Origin: an uncultured Alistipes sp.
GTDB lineage: Bacteria; Bacteroidota; Bacteroidia; Bacteroidales; Rikenellaceae
DNA: 11,964 nucleotides
Direction: 5' to 3'
Assembly: GCA_900549685.1 (NCBI GenBank)
Contig: UROX01000070.1
Span: 1 to 11,964, forward strand
Of this stretch, positions 1-7,229 are shown piece after piece (the stretch's first letter is position 1; every line of letters starts with the position of its first letter). The translations under genes were made by a program, and so were the position numbers. The notes beneath the pieces were generated by a model. That model had not been told where the DNA came from. It was given only the letters and a program-made list of their open reading frames with translations, and made no database searches.

Positions 1-30
1 GATGAAATGAAATTCAACGCGATGTTAAAA

Positions 31-62
31 TTTGGATTTCTCTGTTTTTTTTAATATCCTTG
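31..62 (+). promoter_or_regulatory. Candidate Bacteroidota-type promoter of the thr operon
   Basis: A TTTG at 31-34 and TATCCTTG at 55-62 are separated by 20 bp. They resemble the Bacteroidota primary sigma consensus (TTTG at -33, TAnnTTTG at -7) with one mismatch in the -7 box. The T-rich tract at 45-52 lies between the boxes. Transcription would begin near 68-70 and leave a leader of about 180 nt before thrA. This is a motif match by eye and no transcript data support it. Confidence 0.45.
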
Positions 63-68
63 CACATT

Positions 69-247
69 GAAAATGTTTACAAAAGATCACGTCCGGTCCT
101 TGCAGACGCACGCTTTTGCGGCTGTCGTCGCGACAATGGCCCGAAGGCATATCCGGTAAACGAAAAATTATTCGAGCGGACTGCCGACCTTTCCCGAACG
201 GGAAGGCGCCGACAGACCGACAACAAACCGTTGAAACGCATAAGCAG
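69..247 (+). promoter_or_regulatory. Probable 5' leader of the thr operon with a hairpin
   Basis: This stretch lies between the candidate promoter and the thrA start. The clearest structure is a hairpin at 189-206, in which CCTTTCCCG-type bases (189-195) pair with 200-206 through seven pairs, one of them a G-T wobble. A weaker stem surrounds 103-122, with CAG/CTG and CGCA/TGCG arms. Neither stem is followed by a T run, so a standard intrinsic attenuator is not visible. The only ATG mini-frame noticed (136-159, seven codons) has no threonine codons and a single isoleucine codon, so a classical thr leader peptide is not supported. Control at this leader remains possible but unproven. Confidence 0.3.
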
Positions 248-2683
248 ATGAAAGTGTTGAAATTTGGCGGATCGTCCGTAGGGTCCGCAGAGGGATTGTC
301 ACAAGTCAAACGGGTCGTCGAGTCGAATACGGAAGATACGATCGTCGTAGTATCGGCTCTGGGAGGCATCACCGATCAGTTGCTGACAACGGCCCGAACG
401 GCCGCTTCGGGTGACGAAACCTACACGACACGGCTGAACGCGATGATCGACCGGCACTTCGATCTGACGGACGAAACGGTCCTGCCCGAAAACCGCGAAC
501 GAGTCCGGGAACGGATCGGTTCGCTGCTCGACGAGTTGTCCAATATATTCAAAGGGGTTTATCTCATCGGAGACCTCTCGCCCAAAACACAAGACGCCAT
601 CGTCAGCTATGGCGAAAGGCTTTCATCGGTGATCGTCACGGGCATGTTCTCCCATGCCGTTTTGTGCGATGCTCGGGAGTTCATCCAGACGGAACCCTAC
701 TTCGGACGACACATCGTCGATTTCGCCTCGACCGAGAAACGAATCGCCGACCGGTTTGCCGACATGCCCCACAGGGCGATCGTGCCCGGATTCATAGCCT
801 CCGACGTCCACAGCGGCGACACGACCAACCTGGGTCGCGGAGGATCGGACTATACGGCCGCCATCCTCGCATCGGCGCTCGAAGCGTCGATGCTGGAAAT
901 ATGGACCGACGTGGACGGATTCATGACAGCCGATCCGCGAGTCATCAACAATGCCTACGTCATCGAGCGGCTGAGTTATGTCGAGGCGATGGAGCTGTGT
1001 AACTTCGGAGCCAAGGTGATCTACCCGCCCACGATCTTCCCGGCCTATCACAAGAACGTTCCCATCGTCATCCGCAATACGTTCAACCTCGACTCGCCCG
1101 GCACGTTCATATCCCGCGAACAGTTGCCCGACAGCAGCCGGGCCATCAAGGGAATCTCGTCGATCAACGATACCTGTCTGATTACGATCCAGGGACTGGG
1201 CATGGTCGGTGTCATCGGCGTGAACTACCGGATATTCAAGACGCTGGCCAAATCGGGCATCAGCGTGTTCTTCGTCTCTCAGGCGGCATCGGAAAACACG
1301 ACGTCCATCGGCGTGCGGAACGCCGACGCCGACGTGGCCGTCGAGGTCCTGTCGGCCGAATTCGCACAGGAAATCACGATGGGCGAAATCAACCGCATCA
1401 AGAAGGAACCCGATCTGGCGACGATCGCCATCGTGGGCGAGAACATGAAACACACGCCGGGCATCGCCGGCAAACTGTTCGGAACGCTGGGACGCAACGG
1501 CATCAACGTGATCGCCTGCGCCCAGGGAGCCTCGGAGACCAACATCTCGTTCGTCGTGGCCAAAGAGAGCCTGCGCAAGTCGCTCAACGTCATCCACGAC
1601 TCGTTCTTCCTGTCGGACTATCAGGTGCTCAACATCTTCATCGCGGGCATTGGGCTGGTCGGACGCAACCTGCTCGAACAGATCCGTCTGCAACAGCAGA
1701 CGCTGATGCGGAACAATTCATTGCAAATCAGGGTAGTCGGCGCAACGAACTCCCGGAAATTCATCGTAAACCGCGACGGGATCGACCTGACCACCTACCG
1801 CGACGACCTGGAACGCAACGGAGAAGAATCGACGCCCGAAAAATTCCGCGACGCGATCCTGTCGATGAACATCTTCAACTCGGTGTTCGTCGATTGTACG
1901 GCCAGCGCCGACGTGGCAGGCATCTACAAACAGCTGCTCGAACACAACGTGTCGGTCGTGGCGGCCAACAAGATCGCCGCTTCGTCGGAATACGACCGGT
2001 ATATGGAACTCAAGTCGATCGCCAGGAAACGGGGTGTCAAATACCTGTTCGAGACCAACGTGGGCGCCGGTCTGCCGATCATCAACACGATCAGCGACCT
2101 GATCAACAGCGGCGACAGGATCATCCGCATCGAAGCCGTCGTGTCGGGCACGCTGAATTTCATTTTCAACGAAATGAGCGAGACGGTCCCGATGAGCAGG
2201 GCCATCCGCATGGCGCAGGAAGCCGGTTATGCCGAACCCGATCCGCGGATCGACCTGAGCGGAACGGACGTGATCCGCAAACTGGTCATTCTCTCGCGGG
2301 AAGCCGGATACCGGGTCGAACAGGCGGACGTGAAAAAGCAGCTGTTCATTCCCGAAGAATATTTCGAAGGATCGGTCGAAGATTTCTGGAAACGCATTCC
2401 GGAAGTGGACGAAGCGTTCGAAGAGAGACGCCGCAGACTCGAAGCCGAGGGCAAACGCTGGCGGTTCGTGGCCCGGATGGAAAACGGAGAGACGGAAGTG
2501 GCGCTGCGGGAAGTCGATAGCGAGAGTCCGTTCTACCATCTGGCCGGAAGCAACAACGTGATTCTGCTCACTACCGAACGTTACAAAGAATATCCGATGC
2601 AGATCAAAGGATACGGTGCCGGTGCCGGCGTGACAGCCGCCGGCGTGTTCGCCGACATCATCAGCATCGCCAACATCCGTTAG
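248..2683 (+). CDS. thrA: Bifunctional aspartokinase / homoserine dehydrogenase
   Basis: This cytoplasmic fusion enzyme of 811 aa catalyses the first and third steps of the aspartate-to-threonine pathway: ATP-dependent phosphorylation of aspartate, and NAD(P)H reduction of aspartate semialdehyde to homoserine. The length matches E. coli ThrA (820 aa). The kinase domain covers about residues 1-300, with KFGGSSVG at 5-12 and the GRGGSDYTA segment at 196-204. Two ACT-type regulatory domains follow (about 312-460), where threonine would be expected to bind for feedback inhibition. The dehydrogenase domain begins with the Rossmann motif GIGLVG (467-472). It contains the AANK motif (572-575) and the homoserine dehydrogenase signature around 609-640, with the conserved Asp674 and Lys678 region after it. 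The frame is open upstream to 116, but the family N-terminus MKVLKFGGSS fixes the ATG at 248. It is first in the thr operon; the next gene starts 31 bp later. Confidence 0.96.
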   Translation: MKVLKFGGSSVGSAEGLSQVKRVVESNTEDTIVVVSALGGITDQLLTTARTAASGDETYTTRLNAMIDRHFDLTDETVLPENRERVRERIGSLLDELSNIFKGVYLIGDLSPKTQDAIVSYGERLSSVIVTGMFSHAVLCDAREFIQTEPYFGRHIVDFASTEKRIADRFADMPHRAIVPGFIASDVHSGDTTNLGRGGSDYTAAILASALEASMLEIWTDVDGFMTADPRVINNAYVIERLSYVEAMELCNFGAKVIYPPTIFPAYHKNVPIVIRNTFNLDSPGTFISREQLPDSSRAIKGISSINDTCLITIQGLGMVGVIGVNYRIFKTLAKSGISVFFVSQAASENTTSIGVRNADADVAVEVLSAEFAQEITMGEINRIKKEPDLATIAIVGENMKHTPGIAGKLFGTLGRNGINVIACAQGASETNISFVVAKESLRKSLNVIHDSFFLSDYQVLNIFIAGIGLVGRNLLEQIRLQQQTLMRNNSLQIRVVGATNSRKFIVNRDGIDLTTYRDDLERNGEESTPEKFRDAILSMNIFNSVFVDCTASADVAGIYKQLLEHNVSVVAANKIAASSEYDRYMELKSIARKRGVKYLFETNVGAGLPIINTISDLINSGDRIIRIEAVVSGTLNFIFNEMSETVPMSRAIRMAQEAGYAEPDPRIDLSGTDVIRKLVILSREAGYRVEQADVKKQLFIPEEYFEGSVEDFWKRIPEVDEAFEERRRRLEAEGKRWRFVARMENGETEVALREVDSESPFYHLAGSNNVILLTTERYKEYPMQIKGYGAGAGVTAAGVFADIISIANIR

Positions 2684-2714
2684 CTGCGGGCTTACGGACC
2701 GAAACCACCGAGCC

Positions 2715-3962
2715 ATGCGAATCTTCCCTACCCTCGCAGCGGTCGCGCTGCTTCTGATCTCCTGCGGGAGAGATGTCCCGGACAGCGTGCCCGTCATCGG
2801 AAGCAGCCGGACGGCAGACTCAGGATGCCTGTGGAATCTCGACAGCCTGAGCCGTGTGCCCGAAACCCGGTGGCTGGACGAAGAGCACGGTGTCCGCGGA
2901 CTTTACTTCCGGACTGCCGACTGCGACGGACGTCCTGCCAGAGCCTTCGCTTACTATTCGAATCCCGCCATGCTTTCGGGACGGTCTTCCGCCCGAGCGA
3001 GCTACCCGGGCATCGTCCTGCTGCACGGAGGCGCAGGACGGGCCTTCAGAGAATGGGTCGAGAAATGGGCGGCCGAAGGATATGCCGCCATCGCCGTGGA
3101 CCTCTCCGGAAACGGACCGGGCGGAGAGGAACTGCCCGACGGCGGACCCGACCTGTCGGACACGCAGAGGGTGTTTCTGGACGCCGAATCGGGCGACATG
3201 ACCTCAATGTGGACCTACCACGCCGTTTCGACGGCCATACTGGCCCACTCGCTGCTGCTCTCGCTACCGGAGGTCGATCCCCGACGAACCGTCGTGACAG
3301 GCATCAGCTGGGGCGGCTACCTCACCTGCATCGTCGCATCGCTGGACGACCGGTTCCGGGCCGCGGCGCCCGTATACGGCTGCGGGTTCTACGACGAGCT
3401 GGAGTTTTTCGCCTACGGCATGGACCCGTTGAGTCCCGCCGGACGGAAAAACTGGATGACGCATTTCGATCCGTCGGTCTATCTGCCCCGGATGTCGATT
3501 CCCGTATTGTTCGTAAACGGCAATACGGATACGGCCTATCATTTGTTCGCCTATGAAAAAAGCTGTCGTCTGGTGGCCGATTCGCTCCGGACGATCTGCA
3601 TCCGGCCCGGCATGGCACACGGATACTACGAAGGATGGGAACCCGGCGAAATCCGCTGCTTTTTCGAAAGCGTACTCCACGACGGCTATCCGCTGCCCCG
3701 TCTGGGCAAAGCGAAGATCGGTGCGGACTCGGTGCGGGTCGGATACACACCCGGCATCGCGCTGCGGAGCGCCTCGTTCCACTATTCGAACGACACGCTC
3801 TCGCGCAATCCGGAACGGCACTGGGAAACGATCCCGGCCAAGGTCGATCCGAAGCGGGGAGTCGTCACGGCTCCCGTTCCCGAAGAGGGAGTGCGGATAG
3901 GATTCGTGCGCGTCGAAGACATACGCGGCATGGCCGCATCGACGGAATTCATCGTCCGATGA
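2715..3962 (+). CDS. Exported lipoprotein alpha/beta hydrolase (esterase-like, substrate unknown)
   Basis: The protein has 415 aa. A hydrophobic signal sequence ends in a lipobox (LISC, Cys17), so it should be lipid-anchored outside the cytoplasmic membrane, probably in the outer membrane or periplasm. The rest is an alpha/beta hydrolase of the acetylxylan-esterase / dienelactone-hydrolase type. It has an oxyanion-hole-like HGGAG at 104-108, a nucleophile elbow GISWGG with Ser198, a likely acid Asp272 in NGNTD, and a likely catalytic His302 in GMAHGYYEG. About 85 residues follow the catalytic fold (from about 330) and look like a small beta-rich, Ig-like domain. A carbohydrate-ester or peptide substrate is possible, but nothing in the sequence decides it. 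It lies between thrA (31 bp upstream) and the proposed homoserine kinase (129 bp downstream) and appears co-transcribed. It has no known role in threonine synthesis. The fold and export are well supported; the substrate is not. Confidence 0.85.
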   Translation: MRIFPTLAAVALLLISCGRDVPDSVPVIGSSRTADSGCLWNLDSLSRVPETRWLDEEHGVRGLYFRTADCDGRPARAFAYYSNPAMLSGRSSARASYPGIVLLHGGAGRAFREWVEKWAAEGYAAIAVDLSGNGPGGEELPDGGPDLSDTQRVFLDAESGDMTSMWTYHAVSTAILAHSLLLSLPEVDPRRTVVTGISWGGYLTCIVASLDDRFRAAAPVYGCGFYDELEFFAYGMDPLSPAGRKNWMTHFDPSVYLPRMSIPVLFVNGNTDTAYHLFAYEKSCRLVADSLRTICIRPGMAHGYYEGWEPGEIRCFFESVLHDGYPLPRLGKAKIGADSVRVGYTPGIALRSASFHYSNDTLSRNPERHWETIPAKVDPKRGVVTAPVPEEGVRIGFVRVEDIRGMAASTEFIVR

Positions 3963-4091
3963 CACGACCTGCCGAACGGTCTTACGGCCGCCACGGGAAA
4001 ACCGTCCGAGCCGCAGCTCCGGTACGAAACGCCATTCCGGAACGGACAGGAACGACAGAACGATACCAATAAAGGGAAATATCATCGCATT

Positions 4092-5300
4092 ATGAAATAC
4101 ATCATTATTCTGGGCGACGGCATGGCCGACGAACCGATCGACGCCCTGGGCGGAAAAACACCCCTGCAGGCGGCGCTCAAGCCCCACATCGACCGGGTGG
4201 CGGCATTGGGACGGAACGGCACGCTCGACACCGTTCCCGAAGGATTCGCTCCGGGCAGCGAGATCGCCAACCTCTCGGTACTGGGTTACGACCTGCACGA
4301 AGTGTTCGAAGGCCGCGGATCGCTCGAGGCGGCGAGCATGGGCATTCCGATCGAAGACGGAGAGATGGCCATGCGGTGCAATCTCATCACGGTGGAAGCG
4401 GGAAAAATCAAGAACCACTCGGCCGGCCACATCTCCAACGGAGAGGCCGCCGAACTGATCGCTTTTTTGCAGGAGGAACTGGGCGGCGACGCGGTGAACT
4501 TCTACCCGGGCGTTTCGTACCGTCATCTGCTCAAGATACGGGGCGGCGACAAACGCATCGCGACGACCCCGCCCCACGACGTACCGGGCACACCCTTCCG
4601 GGACGTTCTGGCCCGTCCGCTCGCCGCCGGAGCCGCGGAGACGGCCGCCACGGTCAATGAACTGATCGAACGTTCGCAAGCGCTGCTGGCCGACCATCCG
4701 ATCAACCTCGCCCGCATAGCGGCAGGCAAGGAGCCGGCCAACAGCATCTGGCCCTGGTCGCCCGGGTACCGTCCCGCCATGCAGACGCTGTCGGAACGCT
4801 ACGGCATAGGCAGCGGAGCGGTGATCTCGGCCGTCGATCTGATCAAAGGCATCGGCGTATACGCGGGTCTCGAACCGGTTGAAGTGGAAGGTGCAACGGG
4901 GCTATACACAACCAACTACGAGGGCAAGACCCGTGCGGCCATCGACGCGCTGAGGGTACACGATTTCGTATTCCTGCACATCGAAGCGAGCGACGAAGCC
5001 GGACACGAAGGCGACGTGCCGCTGAAAATCCGCACGATCGAATACCTCGACTCGAGGGTCGTGGGTCCCATTCTCGAAGAAATATCGACCTGGGATATCC
5101 CCGTATCGCTGGCCATCCTGCCCGACCATCCCACCCCATGCGCGATCCGGACCCACACGGCCGCACCGGTCCCGTTCACGATCTACCGTACCGGACAGTC
5201 CGGCGACGGAGTGATCCGTTTCGACGAGGATTCGGCCCGGGAAGGCAGTCTGGGCCATCTGTCCGGCGACGGGTTCATGGAACTCTTCATCCGGGGATAG
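4092..5300 (+). CDS. Cofactor-independent phosphoglycerate mutase homologue, proposed homoserine kinase
   Basis: The protein (402 aa) belongs to the alkaline phosphatase superfamily, in the archaeal-type phosphoglycerate mutase (ApgM) branch. Metal-site motifs are in order: GDGMAD with Asp9, PGSEIANLS (54-62) holding the likely phospho-acceptor serine, EASDEAGHEGD (298-308) with Asp301, His305 and Asp308, PDH with Asp345/His346, and His355 in RTHTAAPVPF. Known family context: TIGRFAMs model TIGR02535 names this subgroup a proposed homoserine kinase because its genes cluster with thrA and thrC in genomes lacking the GHMP-type ThrB. That is the arrangement here: thrA lies upstream, thrC starts 75 bp downstream, and no thrB is in the window. 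The likely role is to make O-phosphohomoserine for ThrC. The gene would usually be annotated as phosphoglycerate mutase, and a glycolytic role cannot be excluded from sequence. The ATG gives the exact family N-terminus, MKYIIILGDGMAD. Confidence 0.92.
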   Translation: MKYIIILGDGMADEPIDALGGKTPLQAALKPHIDRVAALGRNGTLDTVPEGFAPGSEIANLSVLGYDLHEVFEGRGSLEAASMGIPIEDGEMAMRCNLITVEAGKIKNHSAGHISNGEAAELIAFLQEELGGDAVNFYPGVSYRHLLKIRGGDKRIATTPPHDVPGTPFRDVLARPLAAGAAETAATVNELIERSQALLADHPINLARIAAGKEPANSIWPWSPGYRPAMQTLSERYGIGSGAVISAVDLIKGIGVYAGLEPVEVEGATGLYTTNYEGKTRAAIDALRVHDFVFLHIEASDEAGHEGDVPLKIRTIEYLDSRVVGPILEEISTWDIPVSLAILPDHPTPCAIRTHTAAPVPFTIYRTGQSGDGVIRFDEDSAREGSLGHLSGDGFMELFIRG

Positions 5301-5375
5301 ACACTAAAAGCGAAAGACGCAAGGCAGACACCGTTTCCGCACATCGAACAGAACAAAGACAATCGAAATAAGACC

Positions 5376-6677
5376 ATGAACTATTACAGCACCAATCGTT
5401 CCGCACCGGAAGCCGCTCTGTCGGAAGCCGTCGTGCGCGGACTGGCCCCCGACCGGGGACTGTACATGCCCGAACGCATCGAACGGTTGAACGATACGTT
5501 TTTCGACGGCATCGCATCGCTCTCCGACCACGAGATCGCCTGCCGGGTGGCCGACGCCTTTTTCGGCGAAGACATACCCCGCGAGGAACTGCACCGCATC
5601 GTGTGCGACACGTTGAGCTTCGCCACGCCCGTCGTCCGCGTGGAAGAGGCCGTCCATTCGCTCGAACTGTTCCACGGACCGACGCTCGCCTTCAAGGATG
5701 TGGGCGCACGCTTTATGGCCCGCATGCTCTCGCACTTCATCGGCTCGGGCGAAGGCCCCGTCACCGTACTCGTCGCCACCTCGGGCGATACGGGCAGCGC
5801 CGTAGCCAACGGATTCCTCGGCGTGGAAGGGATCGACGTGATCGTACTCTACCCCAAAGGCAAAGTCAGCGAGATTCAGGAAAAACAGTTCACAACGCTG
5901 GGCCGCAACATCACGGCACTGGAAATCGACGGCACGTTCGACGACTGCCAACGGCTCGTCAAAAGCGCTTTTCTGGACGAAGAACTCAACCGGCAGTACC
6001 GCCTCACTTCGGCCAACTCGATCAACGTAGCCCGCTTCCTGCCTCAGGCATTCTACTATTTCATCGCCTATGCGGCATTGCGCAGAACGGGCGAAACCCG
6101 CGACGTGGTGTTCAGCGTACCGAGCGGCAATTTCGGCAACATCACGGCCGGACTCTTCGCACGGCGGATGGGGCTGCCCGTCAAACGGTTCGTGGCCGCC
6201 AACAACCGCAACGACATCTTCTTGCAATACCTCCGCACCGGCGTCTACTCGCCCCGGCCGTCGGTCGCTACGGTCGCCAACGCTATGGACGTAGGCGATC
6301 CGAGCAACTTCGCCCGCATACTCGACCTCTACGGCGGATCGGTCGAAGCGATCCGCAGCGACATCGAAGGGTATGCCTACGACGACGACCGGATTCTCGA
6401 AACCATCGGCCGGACGTTCGGGGAGACGGGCTATCTGCTCGACCCGCACGGAGCCTGCGGCTATCTGGCTCTCAAGGAAAGTCTGCGGGACAACGAAGTC
6501 GGCATATTCCTCGAAACGGCCCACCCGGCCAAATTCCTCGGTACCGTGGAGGCTGCGGCCGGACGCAAGGTCGAGATTCCGGAACGGCTGGCCGAATTCA
6601 TGAAAGGCACCAAACTTTCGGTCGAACTGCCCTCCGATTTCGAATCGTTCAAACGGTACCTCCGGCAACGGAAATAA
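5376..6677 (+). CDS. thrC: Threonine synthase (PLP-dependent)
   Basis: This 433-aa cytoplasmic enzyme converts O-phosphohomoserine and water to threonine and phosphate, the last step of the pathway. The N-terminal region starts with MNYYSTNRSAPEAAL, typical of the bacterial (E. coli-like) class. The PLP-binding lysine is Lys107 in FHGPTLAFKD (99-108). SGDTGSA (136-142) and PSGNFGN (249-255) form the substrate and PLP-phosphate binding loops. TSANSINVAR (211-220) and the C-terminal HPAKF segment (383-387) are also characteristic. The gene is last in the thr operon, 75 bp after the proposed homoserine kinase that would supply its substrate. No internal promoter was recognised in that gap. A bidirectional terminator lies 215 bp after the stop. 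Confidence 0.96.
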   Translation: MNYYSTNRSAPEAALSEAVVRGLAPDRGLYMPERIERLNDTFFDGIASLSDHEIACRVADAFFGEDIPREELHRIVCDTLSFATPVVRVEEAVHSLELFHGPTLAFKDVGARFMARMLSHFIGSGEGPVTVLVATSGDTGSAVANGFLGVEGIDVIVLYPKGKVSEIQEKQFTTLGRNITALEIDGTFDDCQRLVKSAFLDEELNRQYRLTSANSINVARFLPQAFYYFIAYAALRRTGETRDVVFSVPSGNFGNITAGLFARRMGLPVKRFVAANNRNDIFLQYLRTGVYSPRPSVATVANAMDVGDPSNFARILDLYGGSVEAIRSDIEGYAYDDDRILETIGRTFGETGYLLDPHGACGYLALKESLRDNEVGIFLETAHPAKFLGTVEAAAGRKVEIPERLAEFMKGTKLSVELPSDFESFKRYLRQRK

Positions 6678-6753
6678 TTTTCCGCATCGCCGACAAGTAA
6701 CGCAGAAAGTCGTTTGACCGGCTCCGCACCCCGTATCGGGAACGAAGCGACAG

Positions 6754-6768
6754 GGTCGTATAACGACC
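6754..6768. repeat. Perfect 6-3-6 inverted repeat downstream of thrC
   Basis: GGTCGT (6754-6759) and ACGACC (6763-6768) form a perfect stem with an ATA loop, 76 bp after the thrC stop. No T run follows on either strand, so it is not a standard terminator. It may be a structural element of the thrC 3' untranslated region or a chance repeat. Confidence 0.3.
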
Positions 6769-6892
6769 GAAAACTTACCTTACGCGCCGGCATGTTCTCC
6801 GAAAAAAGCGCAGAGAGGTTCCGAACGAAGGAAACGACAGGCCCTTTCACTCCCGCCGCAGGAAATCACGGGACAATACCCCGAAAAACGAA

Positions 6893-6930
6893 CCGAGGCT
6901 GCCGCAACAACTTGCGGTAGCCTCGGTTTA
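6893..6930. terminator. Bidirectional intrinsic terminator between the thr and glp operons
   Basis: CCGAGGCT (6893-6900) pairs with AGCCTCGG (6919-6926), and CCGCAA (6902-6907) pairs with TTGCGG (6912-6917). One G-T position interrupts the stem and the loop is CAAC. The stem is therefore about 15 pairs long. On the plus strand it is followed by TTTAT. On the minus strand it is followed by TTCGTTTTTC. It lies between convergent thrC (stop 215 bp to the left) and glpF (stop about 300 bp to the right), so it can serve both operons. Confidence 0.88.
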
Positions 6931-7229
6931 TCGTATGACGGGACCGCTCCGACGAAGAACCGAACTCGTGCTCCGGCAAACATACGGCAATCGACTCTCC
7001 GGGGAACCGTCTGCCGCACGAAACGACGCCGGCCCCGACTCCCGAGACTACCTGCCCGGAAACGGCACGACTCAGCGACGCGACACGGAGCAAACGGCCG
7101 AAAAGACCGCCATGCAGAAACAGGAGCCTATCCGCATGCGGTCCCCTGAAGCCCCCTCTTTCGCCGAGGCCCTTCCCGGACGCAATCTCTCGTACGGCCA
7201 CTTCGTTCTCCCGCTCCGATCCTGCCTGC
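6931..7229. other. Intergenic stretch with no supported gene
   Basis: Together with 6678-6892 this forms a 552-bp gap between convergent thrC and glpF. Open frames cross it on both strands, but they have arginine/proline-rich compositions typical of GC-rich non-coding DNA and resemble no family. Apart from the 6754-6768 repeat and the 6893-6930 terminator, nothing was recognised. It would be 3' untranslated sequence of the glp transcript if termination occurs at the shared hairpin. Confidence 0.6.

Noticed and set aside
64..76. ACATT-GAA-AATGT inverted repeat at the expected thr transcription start, as an operator
   Set aside because: It has only five pairs in an AT-rich stretch, with no second copy or known regulator site to support it.
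136..159. Seven-codon ATG frame in the thr leader as an attenuator peptide
   Set aside because: It contains no threonine codons and only one isoleucine codon, so it does not fit a thr leader peptide.
3264..4697. Minus-strand frame of 477 codons across the hydrolase and the mutase-like gene
   Set aside because: It lies opposite two well-supported genes and their gap, is rich in Arg/His/Gly/Val typical of antisense frames in GC-rich DNA, and contains no recognisable motif.
5304..6668. Minus-strand frame of 454 codons opposite thrC
   Set aside because: It is the antisense of a clear threonine synthase, with a composition expected from complementary codons and no domain.
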